From: Meghimatium bilineatum
Lineage: Eukaryota > Mollusca > Gastropoda > Stylommatophora > Philomycidae
Reading direction: 5' to 3'
Length of the DNA stretch: 64,000 nt
Assembly: GCA_034231615.1 (NCBI GenBank)
Contig: CM067317.1
Span: 15,653,073 to 15,717,072 of the forward strand
Shown here one piece after another: positions 23,548 to 34,309 of the stretch (positions are counted from its first letter, which is position 1; every line of letters begins with the position of its first letter). The position numbers were made by a program, and so were the translations under genes. The notes below the pieces were generated by a model. It was not told the DNA's origin. It did not search any database and saw nothing but the letters and a program-made list of their open reading frames with translations.

Positions 23548-24490
23548 GTTCGATGAACTGATGACTTGACGGTGCACAATGAGTAACACAACACAGAGAC
23601 ATTCACCGGCTGTTGAAATTATTGAAACAGAAGAATTCCTGCAATACATAGACCCAGCCCTATTGAAGCTTGACTATAATAACAAAAGTATAAGGACTTT
23701 GATAATTGGAGGCTCATTCACCTTTTTTGCTGTGGTATTTATCAGCATAATTTTGTTATGTAGCTTGGTTCCTTCATTTAAGACACTTGACTTAAAATTC
23801 AGAGTATTTTTGAGCCTGTCAGTGGTACGGGCAGTGTATGGTTTCTTTGCTGTTGCTCTTGGATTATATGCGATCTTTCAAACTACAAATCTGGATCGAG
23901 ATGTTGTATTTGGGACAAATGCTACAACATATGCAGCTATGCTTTTAACTGTGGGATTTTTTCTATTTGAACTGTCTGCTGTAATATTGTCAGACATTAC
24001 CTTCAAGTCCTTCTCAAAGATGTTAATCACTCATCATGGACTTGCTCTCATCGGGTACTTCATTTCTGTTACCTACAATGCCAACTTCTGTTTTGGATGC
24101 AAAGCGCTTCTTCTAGAGATGAGTACCCCATTCTCCTGTTTGTGTTATGTTCTTCTTAAAGTTGGCAAGGAGCACACAATTTTGTGGAAAATTAACCAAA
24201 TGGTTCTTATACACACCTTTCATCTTCGCAATGTGGTGGAGTGCCATCTGTGGTACATTTTACTCAAAAATTGGAAGGATATATACACATTTATGCCTAC
24301 CATCTTGTTTATCATTTTGTTCTTAAATCTTATACTAGTCACCTTCGTGATGACTCCATACTGGGGATACAAGAAAACTCAACAGTTGTTCAACCCAGTT
24401 GACTGGAATTTTCAAGAATCAAGAAATACAGATCATCTTGTCAATGGAGATGTTGAACATGTTAATAAAAATACTAAAAAAGTGGATTAG
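23548..24490 (+). CDS. CLN8: CLN8-like TLC-domain ER membrane protein (CDS 23579-24490)
   Basis: Predicted multi-pass ER protein of 303 aa; CLN8 family members (about 286 aa in human) work as ER cargo receptors for newly made lysosomal enzymes and carry a TLC domain. Hydrophobic segments are visible at about 40-65, 76-100, 118-140, 148-166, 170-195 and 238-261. Family landmarks are ITHHGLALIGY (150-160), LLEMSTPFSCLCYVLLK (178-194), ILWKINQMVLIHTFH (201-215) and LRNVVECHLWY (216-226). The last four residues are KKVD, with Lys at -3 and -4, a dilysine COPI retrieval signal, as the known KKxx of CLN8. ATG 23579 was chosen because it is the first in frame after the acceptor at 23547 (ATCACAG|GTTCG), leaving 31 nt of 5' UTR in this exon. 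The whole protein is on one exon. Further non-coding exons must lie upstream. Confidence 0.85.
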
Positions 24491-24518
24491 TTTTGAAATT
24501 CTCATTGTGCTACCTATT

Positions 24519-24734
24519 CATTGAGGATTGTTTTATAGCTGAACTTGTCACTTTCATTGAGGATTGTTTTATAGCTGAACTTGTCACTTTCATTGAGGAT
24601 TGTTTTATAGCTGAACTTGTCACTTTCATTGAGGATTGTTTTATAGCTGAACTTGTCACTTTCATTGAGGATTGTTTTATAGCTGAACTTGTCACTTTCA
24701 TTGAGGATTGTTTTATAGCTGAACTTGTCACTTT
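24519..24734. repeat. 36-bp minisatellite, exactly six identical copies, in the CLN8-like 3' UTR
   Basis: Unit CATTGAGGATTGTTTTATAG plus CTGAACTTGTCACTTT, repeated six times without a visible substitution, starting 29 bp after the stop codon. Because 36 is divisible by three all six frames stay open; the IEDCFIAELVTF peptide is an artefact. Perfect identity suggests very recent expansion. Confidence 0.98.
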
Positions 24735-25165
24735 TTGATTTCATCAAAATATAAGTTTTTATTTAATACCTGTGATAAATAGGCATCTGCTGAAATAGAT
24801 TTTTAAAAATATAGACTGTTCTGACTTTAACACAATATGAGTTATGAATGTCTGCTATTAAAAAGTAATAGAAGTCAAAATCCAGGCAGAAGAAGAAGGA
24901 GAGACTTCCATTGTACGGGCAAGCTCTAATAGAGTTTTACACCTTGTCTAAATTAAGCTACAGAGAACATGGTGTAATGGAGAAATATGATCAGGAAGTG
25001 TTACTAGTGAAAATTGAAATCAGGGTAATTAAGTTTTGCTAATCACCTGAAATGCAAAGGAAAATGCACATGTTTTGATCAAAAGACCTTTATCAAGAAC
25101 ACATCATTACATGACAAGTTAAAAATTGACACTGTCCACAATTACATCACAGAGCTAAGTGGAAT
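24735..25165. other. Downstream flank, no supported feature
   Basis: AT-rich; no canonical AATAAA stands out within the first 150 bp after the array, so the 3' end of the CLN8-like transcript is unplaced. Confidence 0.4.
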
Positions 25166-25560
25166 ACATGCCTGATGAGTATACATGATAACTACGTAGC
25201 AACTAGAAAGATCCAACTTACTATCCACTCCTCTGATCTTAGCACTTCAGTACACTACAAACCTACTGATGATCATAGCTTTCTCATCTACACCTCTTCT
25301 CATTCCCTCCACCTTTTACCTGCCACAATTCCCTGCTGTTCTTTCAACTTTTTCACCTGCATTGTCTGTGTATAGAAGAGGATTTTATCAACAAAGCCTA
25401 TGAGATTATGGACTTCTATTGTCACCTATACCCTGGCAGGGTTCTCACATCTACACTGCTTTGAGTGTGCAGCCTCTTCTGTCAAGACACCTCAGTGATA
25501 CTCATAAGATTTTCTCCAGGTACATGGTCAAACTTGTTCTAACCTTCCGCCCCTGTAGTT
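25165..25560 (+). pseudogene. Penelope-like retroelement RT C-terminal fragment
   Basis: The frame reads STSVHYKPTDDHSFLIYTSS then HSLHLLPATIP, the characteristic 'VYYKPTDSHSYL.Y.SSHP' segment found near the end of Penelope-like element reverse transcriptases. After a stop at 25374 another frame gives EDFINKAYEIMDFY, also typical of the region before the GIY-YIG domain. No GIY-YIG endonuclease is visible. A 5'-truncated dead copy downstream of the CLN8-like gene. Confidence 0.6.
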
Positions 25561-25631
25561 CTGCTGCCTGGGATATCCTATTGTTCTAACCATCCGCCCC
25601 TGTAGTTCTGCTGCCTGGGATATCCTATTAT
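25534..25631. repeat. 47-bp direct duplication
   Basis: Two adjacent copies beginning TTGTTCTAACC(T/A)TCCGCCCC and ending GGGATATCCTA, one mismatch visible, inside the Penelope-like remnant. Confidence 0.95.
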
Positions 25632-26195
25632 TCATCTTCCATTGCCTCAGTCTAGCCCCTAGACAAGTACTGTTTCCCCAAAACCCTCCACCCCAAATGT
25701 GTCCAGGTGATTTAACATTAAATCATTCTTCTGTATGACCAAACTTGAATAAAACTAGTATATCCACAAATTTGGTACACAACAGCCTTTTGTTATCATT
25801 ATCCGTCATTCTTGTAGTAATCTTATGTTCTGTCAATTTCTGTTTAGTTTCTGTCTTCTCAGTCCTAGTTTTTTTCATTTTCAGTTATCATTCACAATCT
25901 TCCAGACTTCTGACATGTATTCCAATTATGGTAGCTTTGTTATGTGATTGTGAACAGTGTCCTAGTTTACTTGTTTTATTATTATTCAAGAAAACTTCCG
26001 GTAAAATGGCGCAAAGTAACAGCTATGTTATTTCTATTACTACACATGGTAGTTCAGGTCGGTGTTTCAGGACTATTCGCATGGAATATGTGGTTTATTT
26101 CTGTGTGTGATAGTTAGAGGTCGCTGTGTAGCCATGTGAATTTCCTGATACAACACTGAGACAGGATTAGCAAACCGTCAGTGAGAACACAATGA
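25632..26195. other. No supported gene; ETS/YY1-like motif pair at 25994-26011
   Basis: An ORF at 25745-26110 has no recognisable domain. ACTTCCGGT immediately followed by AAAATGGCG resembles housekeeping-promoter motifs, but no gene start follows. Confidence 0.3.
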
Positions 26196-26199
26196 CTCG

Positions 26200-26575
26200 T
26201 AGTAAAATGAAGAGCATTCTGGAGACGACGACTAGAGAATCCTAGGAATATCGCTAAGAGACAGAGTGACAAAATGAAGACATTAGACAAAGAACCGGTA
26301 CCACTCCAATCTCGGAATATATTTAGAGACAACAGATAAAATGGTTTGCACACATCAGCAGACTACCATCAGACAGCATACCACAGCAAGCTATGCTACA
26401 CAGATACAGTGAAGGCAGACCTAGAGTCCAACTATGAAAATGATGGACCACTGAAATAACAGAGGTGACAAACTCCACAATATACTCAGCACACAAGAGG
26501 GCCATCTCCAGAAAACTCTTCTACTCCTGATGCTGAAAGGCAACAAAGGGTTTAGCGAATAGATAGATAGAAATA
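26200..26575 (+). pseudogene. LINE 3' fragment (family beta), + strand
   Basis: Nucleotide blocks ATAAAATGGTTTGCACACAT, CAGACTACCATCAGACAGC and GGCCATCTCCAGAAAACTCT recur at 36770-37130 (+) and, reversed, 35905-36125 and 54340-54520. Translation resembles the 'QQIKWF.H..RLP.DS.P' C-terminus of LINE polyproteins, with many stops. It ends in a GATAGATAGA tail. Confidence 0.7.
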
Positions 26576-27365
26576 GTTAGGTGTTTTTACAATGTTTCTT
26601 ATAACGGTCTTTTGGTCAGAATTTTCATTTGTGTATTGTCCTGTGTTTCCAGTGATTAGCAATACTTCATTCTCTGTTTTTAATTTTTGTCTGTCAGATT
26701 ACAGTTTTTGTTGCAGTTGTTACATATTATCACAGAATCTTAGCACCAATGTTCCCTCCAAACTGCACATTGTCAGGTGCAATGCACTTAACTTAATACT
26801 CTGCGCACAAAATCCATAACTTTCAGACCTTAAGAACATCTTCAAGTACAACCTCAAGAGTAATGTATCCACGTAGTTTTGTGTCTGTCTAAATTGCTGT
26901 CTGATCTACACTCACAAGACAATCTTTAGAATAGTTTATCACATTTTAGGACTACCATAAGGAGATAATCAAGTTGGTCAGAGAACATAGAATAACAGAG
27001 TAACAAGGAACCAAGGGTTTGCAATACATGTCAATATTCATGTGTACCAAATTCTGACTACAAGATAATGCGCAGATTATTCTCTTGTTCTGTCCATTTT
27101 GTTTATTTAGTACAAAAGAAGTGTTACTTATTCAAGTTTTAAATATTTTATGACTGCTAAATATATTAATGTTCATGGTGTCTATGAGACTTTTACTTAA
27201 TTGATCATAGGGTAAGTACATATTGAAAAATATATAAAAAGGGCTAAATAGCAATTTTACATTGAACAACAATATTTCACAATTCATATTGTAAAATAGC
27301 ACGTTTGAAAAAAATATGGAAAAACAACAAAATAGAAACAAAACTGCTAATGCTAAGAATTTTTT
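26576..27365. other. No supported feature
   Basis: AT-rich DNA. Around 27225-27275 AAGGGCTAAATAGCAATTTT resembles 54998-55025, probably shared terminal sequence of a Penelope-like family. Confidence 0.4.
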
Positions 27366-27369
27366 ATTT

Positions 27370-27700
27370 TTCTAGTTACAACATACTGTTGTAAAACATG
27401 GACTTTAAGTAAAACAGTGGCAAAGAAGATCAGCACCTTTGAAATGAAATGCTACAGAAAGATGGTTACTAAACACAATATCAAAAAGAAAACTACACCT
27501 GTTTGGTCATATAAAGAGACAACTGTTTAGAAGGACAAATAATGGAGGGTGGAGGAAAAAGAGGAGACAAAGAAGAAATGGACTGGCGACATTAAAGGTA
27601 ACATGAATACACTATTGGAAAATGTAAGCCTCATGGCCCAAGACAGAGAAGAGTTCAGGGAGTTAATGGGTGGGAACCAGCTGGGGTTACGGAGGTAGGG
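27370..27700 (+). pseudogene. LINE 3' fragment (RTE-like)
   Basis: In broken frames: KHGL.VKQWQRRSAPLK-type DNA reading as TVAKKISTFEMKCYRKM, then GGGKRGDKEEMDW and a VSLMAQDREEFRELMG-type end. These are in the order expected for the thumb and tail of a LINE polyprotein. It shares its end with 7261-7410. Confidence 0.6.
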
Positions 27701-27900
27701 TTGTATTGTCAGGCTATGTAGGTCATGAGTAATTTCCCATTTCCTTCAGTATTGCATCATCAGTCGAAGGCAAGTTCAACATCGATGCGACAGCCATTTC
27801 GCTAATAGAAATGAACCGGCATGGTGACGTCATAAATTACTTTAAAAATTATTATCACCGCAGATTACTTGAAAACTACACAGTATTCACATGATATGTG

Positions 27901-28016
27901 ATTGAACCGACGTTTGCTTAGTTTATCAATACAGCCACACTTATTGATAATGATGTCATTGAACCGACGTTTGCTTAGTTTATCAATCTAGCCACACTTA
28001 TTGATAATGGTGTCAT
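27901..28016. repeat. 57-bp direct duplication
   Basis: Two adjacent copies starting ATTGAACCGACGTTTGCTTA and containing GCCACACTTATTGATAATG. Confidence 0.95.
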
Positions 28017-28239
28017 TGAGATTTGTACTTAGTTCTAATTAATAGTTATCAAACTTTTACTTTATCAAACTTCTAACCAAATTTGCAAACAGTTATGTGA
28101 ATTAGACTGTTACTTAGTTTATGACATTAGCCAAACCAAACAAATGACATTGACTGCTGGTATGTAAATATAATTACTCTTTTTTTTTTTATCTGTCTAG
28201 CCAAACTTTTCTATAATTATGTTAATTACACCTTTGCTT

Positions 28240-28610
28240 AAACTCAGAAGGTGGTAGTCTCAACATGACTCAAGCCGGATCTTCCATGAATCACTTGCAT
28301 ACCGAGTCTTGTGATTTTCCTCTGGAAAAAAAAAAATTCTTCTTCTTGCATTCTCAAAATGCTACGGGCTAGCAGGATGTAGTCAGAAGAACAAAATGCA
28401 GTGTCATCTTTTACAGCTTTACTGCAATATCTGCAACTTTCTGCAATGACACATCCAATTTCAACATAGCTTGTATCACTTTGACCATATATGGGATGAG
28501 GCAGAAAGCTTTCCCCCATAACTTCCTTTGCTGTCTCTTACGGTATACATGAAAAGTAAAGAGTGCCACTATTCTGTTTGCTTCCCTTTCAGACACCAGC
28601 AACACTGTGC
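28240..28610 (-). repeat. Dispersed repeat family A, - copy
   Basis: From the + strand left to right: TTCTTCTTCTTGCATTCTCA, GGATGTAGTCAGAAGAACAA, CATATATGGGATGAGG, CTTACGGTATACATGAAAAG and the 5' end near CAGCAACACTGTGCAC. More diverged than the 32-kb copy. Confidence 0.75.
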
Positions 28611-28673
28611 ACACAAAAAAACGATTTTTATCATAATTCATCAGCTACTTTCTTATTATTCCTAGACATTTAC

Positions 28674-28910
28674 TGAATGTCACAAACAAGCTAGACTGAC
28701 ATTCTATTAATGCTGGTGCTAAGATTAATGTTGAATGTCACAAACAAGCTAGACTGACATTCTATTAATGCTGGTGCTAAGATTAATGTTGAATGTCACA
28801 AACAAGCTAGACTGACATTCTATTAATGATGGTGCTAAGATTAATGTTGAATGTCACAAACAAGCTAGACTGACATTCTATTAATGCTGGTGCTAAGATT
28901 AATACTGAAT
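28674..28910. repeat. 58-bp minisatellite, four copies
   Basis: Unit TGAATGTCACAAACAAGCTA plus a GACTGACATTCTATTAATG block; one copy has GATGGTG for GCTGGTG, otherwise near-identical. Confidence 0.97.
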
Positions 28911-29940
28911 TGTGATATTATATATTTGTTATAATTTATATAAAGATAACTGACATATACAGATTACATATGACCAAATCATTCCTTAAATATCATTTAC
29001 TTTTTCTTCTTTATAACCTTCTAGGTATTTTTGTAGGTGTTTTCAATGGAGTATTTTTGCATTCTAATTAATTATAAATTTATCAGGTAGTTTTTTTTGG
29101 ACACGTTAGTGTTTGCTACGTTTTACTGTTTTCTTTGTCTGTAATTTCTGGATGATTTTTGTGTGGAGGGGTCTCTTTTGAAGTTTTCATGAAGTTGCAC
29201 GTTTAACATCAGGTGGCAACTCTTGTTTCCAAATATGAGTTCCCTATGAATTATTGCTTGAGCTATGGAGCTATGCTCTGAGCAATATTCATGACAGATA
29301 GCTTTATAATATTTTGATATAAGTAGTTTACATGTGGGGAAAAAAAAACCAAGTACAATGAAGCAATCATTTCAGAAAGAGAAGAGAGAATAATGACCTA
29401 CTACTAGGAATAGCTATCTCGTATATCTTGTTATGCTCTGCAATGAAACTACACGGAACAATAGCTTTAAAATCCCAGCCAGATATCTCAACACAATATA
29501 CGCATTCATCTGTGAACTCCGATGGAACTATGAGATGTGTACTTGAACATACTACATATGTGTACTTAAAACTCACTACATGCATTAAAATGGGGACCAG
29601 ACGACAGAAGAAAGAGAGGAAGATCAAGAGAAACTCCATGTAGAAGTCATCAAAGAAGATATGACAATAAGGGTCTTATAACGTTCAAGAACTTAAAAAA
29701 ACAACATCAAATTGCTTGAACCGGACAATACTGGTTTCTGACATATGTCTCATATTTTACACAGAATTAATATATACAAACGGACACATATAATATATAC
29801 ATTCTCTGCAAAGTAGTTTTAAAAAAATGAAAGTTGGTCATAGTTCTATGAATCAGGGTTCTTTCTTCTTTTGGTAAGGTCATAACTTCACTTATATTTT
29901 TTTGCTACATCATCCATAACATGGCACTCATCACTCTTGT
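28911..29940. other. No supported feature
   Basis: AT-rich; ORFs at 29367-29643 lie opposite each other and have no recognised domain. Confidence 0.45.
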
Positions 29941-29945
29941 GCCCT

Positions 29946-30440
29946 TAGGATCAAATCATATTTCGACTTAGAACTGGACACAATAGACTAAACAACCATA
30001 TGTATACAAAATGTTTAATTGGTGCAACAGCAAAGTGTACATGTGGGCAAGCCAACCAGACTTCAGAACATATCCTTCAAGAATGTGCAAACTATGACAC
30101 ATTAAGATGCACATACCGGCCTTCTGATACACAGTGGCATAGCGTGGGTCAATGGCGCCCGGGGCAGAATCATAAGGTCCATAAAATGTCCCTTGTGACA
30201 TTAACAGAATATGGCAGTGATTGTGAAAGCCTGGACGAAAATAAATTTGCCGCCTTCCCGATGATGCCACCCGGGGCGGTCCGCACCTCCGCCCCCCCTC
30301 TCTCTTCGCCACTGCTGATACACCTATGAATGTTAAACTTTATGGTACAAAACAAGAAATGGAAAACTGTCCAATTTATACAAGAAACAACACTGTTGAT
30401 ATAGATATTATTAGTGAACTAAAGAAGAAGAAGGTACACA
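29946..30440 (+). pseudogene. LINE zinc-knuckle C-terminus, split by a hAT MITE
   Basis: QIIFRLRTGHNRLNNHMYTK then CTCGQANQTSEHILQECANY matches the C-terminus of the LINE at 9500-10285 (IIFRLRTGHNRL...CNCG...EHILHAC). Coding similarity stops at 30131 and resumes after 30322, beyond the MITE and one copy of its target duplication. 5'-truncated at about 29946. Confidence 0.8.
30132..30314. mobile_element. hAT MITE, 183 bp, with 8-bp target duplication
   Basis: Termini CAGTGGC...GCCACTG and a perfect 8-bp direct repeat CTGATACA at 30124-30131 and 30315-30322. The CAGTGGC end and 8-bp duplication are diagnostic of hAT transposition. The body is GC-richer than its surroundings (GGCGCCCGGGG, CCACCCGGGGCGG). 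It is inserted in a LINE C-terminus and carries no ORF of its own. Confidence 0.9.
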
Positions 30441-30712
30441 TAAACAGTGAAATTCCATTATAGTGCATTTGTATATAGCAACGTTCTCTATTTGTTAACA
30501 TTATTTCATGCGGTATCGCTAGAAGTGAATTATTTGGAGGGCGTAGCTGAAGTGTAATGGCGGATACACTCAGGGAGTGATTGAAGCAACTATGGACGTT
30601 TACAGTGATGACGATTCGACGACTAACTAACTAACTATTCAACATTCCCAAGTAGTTTATTGTTTATGATTGTATATAATAGGTAATAAATGCAACAGAA
30701 ATATAACCCAAC
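30441..30712. other. Possible half of a pogo-type MITE
   Basis: ACAGTGAAATTCCATTATAG at 30448 resembles the start of the MITE at 33622 (CAGTGGTATCCCTCTATAGC). No partner end or TA flank was found. Confidence 0.35.
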
Positions 30713-30835
30713 ATGTGAAACTTGGAACAGGGTAATGAAGTTTTGGTAACCACTGGTATGTGTGTTGTCATATGGTTACCAGTGATTACACAAAACTTCA
30801 TTACCCTGTTTCAAGTTTCTACATAATTGTATATA
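30713..30835. mobile_element. Foldback hairpin, about 50-bp arms
   Basis: GTGAAACTTGGAACAGGGTA...GGTAACCACTGG is followed by its inverse complement GGTTACCAGTG...CATTACCCTGTTTCAAGTTTC. The same arm sequence (CAGGGTAATGAAGTTWTACC...ACTGG) occurs at 37219-37260 and, inverted, at 62035-62080. Confidence 0.75.
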
Positions 30836-31180
30836 GCAAAATTTGTTATGGAATAAATATTTTGTCTGTCCGGACCAATGTGGTATATAGGGATTCTTAT
30901 GTATTGAGTTTAAATTGAAACTCAGTCTAATCTTTAGTAGTACATAATCTAATAGCAGTGACTTGAATTGGACACCCAAATGGTCCATGCTATTGAAGTA
31001 CATAGTTGCCATGAGTCTAAGCTCTATGATTGGGATAGCCTGACACAGTCACACAACATATTTTTAAAAATGTATCCTGATTATTTTTTAAACAGAATCA
31101 TGATGATCAGAATGAAAGACTGGCAATAGAAAGATGTCACAATTCCATTTCGTATTCACCGTTTATTCTCAAACTCCACT
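30836..31180. other. No supported feature
   Basis: AT-rich, no recognised element. Confidence 0.45.
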
Positions 31181-31184
31181 CAAT

Positions 31185-31320
31185 TTTTCTTGTAACAAAC
31201 AATGGTCCTACAAGATTTCCAGTTGGATGTAGTTCAGAGAATAGAAATGTGTTGTGTCACAGTTTTGTGCGCACCAACGGCCCAACACATCTGCCTTTGG
31301 CAGAATTCATTTCCACTTAA
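31185..31320 (+). repeat. Duplicated coding-like segment C, copy 1
   Basis: In frame it reads NNGPTRFPVGCSSENRNVLC and then RTNGPTHLPLAEFIST, stop. Copy 2 (34310-34440) reads NNGPTRFPVGCSPEKGDASC and TNGPTHLSLVL. The matching peptide with scattered DNA differences suggests a once-coding unit, origin unknown. Confidence 0.6.
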
Positions 31321-32105
31321 TTCTGTGTTAGTGTAGTCTAACTTCTTTTTTTACAGGGAGCTTGACATGGATATATTTGTCATTATTATTTACAGTATAT
31401 TTTTTGTACAAAGATTTTATATGTTTACTCATTGAGGGCACTAACATAGCCATAGACTGAACTATTTATTTTGTAATTGCAAAACACTTGTAATACTTCA
31501 ATTTCAACTGACAACACTAGCGAGATTTTTTTGTTCACTGAGTTAGGAAATTTATATTAATTTCAAGACCTAACCACTGCAGGTTAAAATGTTTGTAATG
31601 TGAGCTTTCTAGCACACAAACCATAATAGTGTGCTATGTGTGTATAATGATTTTGTTTTTACATAGATAACAATTTTTCACAATTATTTGTGAAAATGTT
31701 TAGAAATTTGAGTGATTTAGAAATTGTTTTTAATCATTTGTCTTATAACATCTTTGCTATAAGGTGAAGTTATTTAATTTGAAGGCATGAAGGATTTATT
31801 TCACTATACAATCTAAGTCAAATGTGTCAGTCCATTAGTGCAAATAAAAAGACAATACACTTTGCACCATTCATCTGACTTCAGCATGGCTTGTGAGACA
31901 GGTTGACTCTCTGTGCAGTGGAACAGCCAACCCATGCTAAAACACCTATTTTTTTACATTTATTTTTACAATATGCATGGCAGGTCAAAGTGCTGTTATT
32001 CTTTGCTTCTTTTTAGGGATGCTGAAACATACTGGAAATATAGAAAAGTAGAAAGGGCTACACAAATAACAAACATCAAATATTCCTTGTTCTACAATTA
32101 TAAGC
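31321..32105. other. No supported feature
   Basis: AT-rich; ORF 31913-32134 runs into repeat family A and is not a gene. Confidence 0.45.
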
Positions 32106-32107
32106 TG

Positions 32108-32395
32108 AATCGCCCGTGTGTTGCCGGGGCCTGAAAGGGGAGCAAAGAATAACAATACTGTTTACCTTCCACGCATGTCGTAAAAGGCGACTACGGAGGT
32201 TATGGGATGTAGTTGGCTGTCTCATCCCATATAGGGTCAGTGACCCAAAGCCATGCTGAAGTCATATGTGTCAGGCCGAAAGGCGCAGATATCGCAGCAA
32301 TGCTGTAAACCATGACACAATGTATTCCGTTCTCCGGACTACATCCTGCTAATCTGCAGGAGTTTGAGAACGAACGCAGAAGAAGAATAAGCTGG
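32108..32395 (+). repeat. Dispersed repeat family A, best-preserved copy
   Basis: CGCCCGTGTGTTGCCGGGGC, ACGCATGTCGTAAAAGGCGA, CATCCCATATAGGGTCAGTG, GTGTCAGGCCGAAAGGCGCA, CCGGACTACATCCTGCTAAT and GAGAACGAACGCAGAAGAAG in order. Full length appears to be about 285 bp with a GAAGAAGAA 3' tail. No clear pol III B box, so it may not be a standard tRNA-SINE. Confidence 0.85.
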
Positions 32396-32629
32396 ATGTT
32401 ATTGATTATGAACCGATGGCTTTGAACCCCAGATAAACCTATAGTTGTTTGGTTGCCATTAGCAGATGTTGAAGGTTATGCATGCTGATGCTTCCAATAG
32501 CTTTCTGATTACTCATTTTTCTACTTCACAGTTCTGATTGTACCACTCTTGAATTCTGCAAATTACAGTAAACATACATCTATTGTGGTATCCAAATCTA
32601 ACTGGTATTTACCAAGCAACTTCAACTTT

Positions 32630-32990
32630 AGTACATTCCCTATTTGATCTTCAATTCACTGACTATAGATGCATTGGATGCTAGTCTGTCTGCTCTCTCA
32701 TTACCACAACACCAGCACATCCATGGCAGTAGACCCATGGGATGCTGCGCAGGCATGAAGCAGTTATAGATTTCATTCAGTTACATCAACACATGCTTTA
32801 AATCCTTTCAATTATGAACTGAGAGACACACAGCAGAATTACTGTAGTAAAATTCTCAACATCCATTACCTCGACCTCCATTGTCATACTGGATCCAGTT
32901 TACTTCTTCTTCTGCGATCATTGGATCCAGTTTACTATCTGCTCTGCCTCACTTGGAAATGATTCTACCACTAATACTAGCTATAACACC
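32630..32990 (-). pseudogene. LINE RNase H fragment
   Basis: On the - strand VVGNERADRLASNASIVSEL is the end of a retroelement RNase H domain (GNERAD.LAS). The upstream portion is frameshifted. It includes a 29-bp-scale local duplication of ACTGGATCCAGTTTACT. Confidence 0.65.
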
Positions 32991-33113
32991 CCAGCCAGAT
33001 TTCTCACAGTGACAGACAATGTTTAAACACATCATTAACTTATATGAGGAAAAGGCAAAATTACCTAAACTTTCTTGGACCTAGTTCACAAGCACATCTC
33101 TTTTTGTATTACA

Positions 33114-33185
33114 ATTGCATGTAGCTCAGTGGTAGAATGTTAGTCTCACAAACCCAACTATCAAATTAGCACAGTACACAGAATG
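33114..33185 (+). repeat. tRNA-like fragment (SINE head?)
   Basis: ATGTAGCTCAGTGGTAGAAT carries a near-perfect A box; the following GTTAGTCTCACAAACCCAAC resembles an anticodon arm. No B box or acceptor-stem pairing, so not a functional tRNA gene. Confidence 0.45.
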
Positions 33186-33621
33186 GATATTTCAACCACA
33201 GAGGACTTCATCAAGATAGGGACAAATATACATGGAATTAAACCACCAAACCAAGAAAAGACTAATTGTCAGCCATGTGGAAACTGATAGCAGAGGTGAG
33301 AGCAAGGGGGAAAATCAGTAGTCTTCACTTGATTGTGTGGTCCCTTTCGGTGTTTGTCCCTATATTTATAAACACATTTTTGGTCGAAAAGTCAATTCAA
33401 ATCAGTTCTAGGTAAAATTGTTATTTAACCCATTTTATTTTGTTTTCCTAAATTTACGTACCAATTGGTGCACAGTATTAATGCAGTCTCCCTTCCACTT
33501 GAATTAACACATGGTTCAAAAATCACATTGTACTGGCGATGCAGTTGAATGTATTTGTTGCACCTAAATATTCAACAGTAGTGGAAAAACAATGTCCTGT
33601 ACATAACACAAGCTTCAAATA
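33186..33621. other. No supported feature
   Basis: No exon or element recognised. Confidence 0.45.
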
Positions 33622-33811
33622 CAGTGGTATCCCTCTATAGCACATTTATAACAAATTTCCCTATATTAACAGCACTTTTCAAAATCCCCCATTTATATTT
33701 ATTCTGTATAGTTTGTACTGTATATAGTGAATTTCTATTACATACATATTTTGTAAATACAAAACAAGACACAAAAAAGGTGGGACAAGTTGTTATAACG
33801 GGATTCCACTG
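33622..33811. mobile_element. pogo-type MITE, 190 bp, with TA duplication
   Basis: CAGTGGTATCCCTCTATAGC at the left and inverse complement CAGTGGAATCCCGTTATAAC at the right, each flanked by TA (33620-33621, 33812-33813). No coding capacity. Confidence 0.85.
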
Positions 33812-33984
33812 TATTATTATTGAAAACATGAAGAAGAGGAGTAGAGTAATAACTGAATGAAAGGCAAAACAGCTGGTCTTTCTTACTACAGAATATAATT
33901 AAACACACTAAAGAATGGTACACTTTTGTTGCTTGCCTAGCACCAAGGTATAACAGACTAATTATGATAATAAGACATTCATAC

Positions 33985-34150
33985 AAGTTGTTTTCTAAGA
34001 CTCATTTGCACAAATTGTTTTCTAAGACTCATTTACACAAATTGTTTTCTAAGACTCTTGCATAAGTTGTTTTCAAAGATTCATTTTACACAAATTGTTT
34101 TCTAAGATTCATTTGTAAAACTGTTTAATGACATTTGTAAAAGTTGTTTT
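33985..34150. repeat. 27-30-bp degenerate tandem repeat, about 6 copies
   Basis: Units sharing TTGTTTTCTAAGACTCATTT and ACACAAA with indels. Confidence 0.85.
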
Positions 34151-34309
34151 CTGAGACAAATTTCTGTATATGCTATTTTTTTCTATTGTTGCACTTAATT
34201 GCTAGGATTATATGCCTGAGCCTAGATAAAAGTACATATCAATAACAACTATGTTGTTACATTTTTTTTGGTTTAATATTTTTGTTTCGTTTCTTCTCAA
34301 GCTGCCACA

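Noticed and set aside
24493-24747. Three overlapping ORFs with IEDCFIAELVTF or IKQSSMKVTSSA repeats
   Set aside because: They are the frames of six identical 36-bp minisatellite units with no stop codon in the unit; no splice or domain evidence.
25745-26110. 121-codon ORF with two hydrophobic segments
   Set aside because: Low-complexity Leu/Val/Phe composition from T-rich DNA, no homology recognised, no supporting splice sites.
33114-33185. Functional tRNA gene
   Set aside because: Good A box, but no B box and no acceptor-stem pairing.
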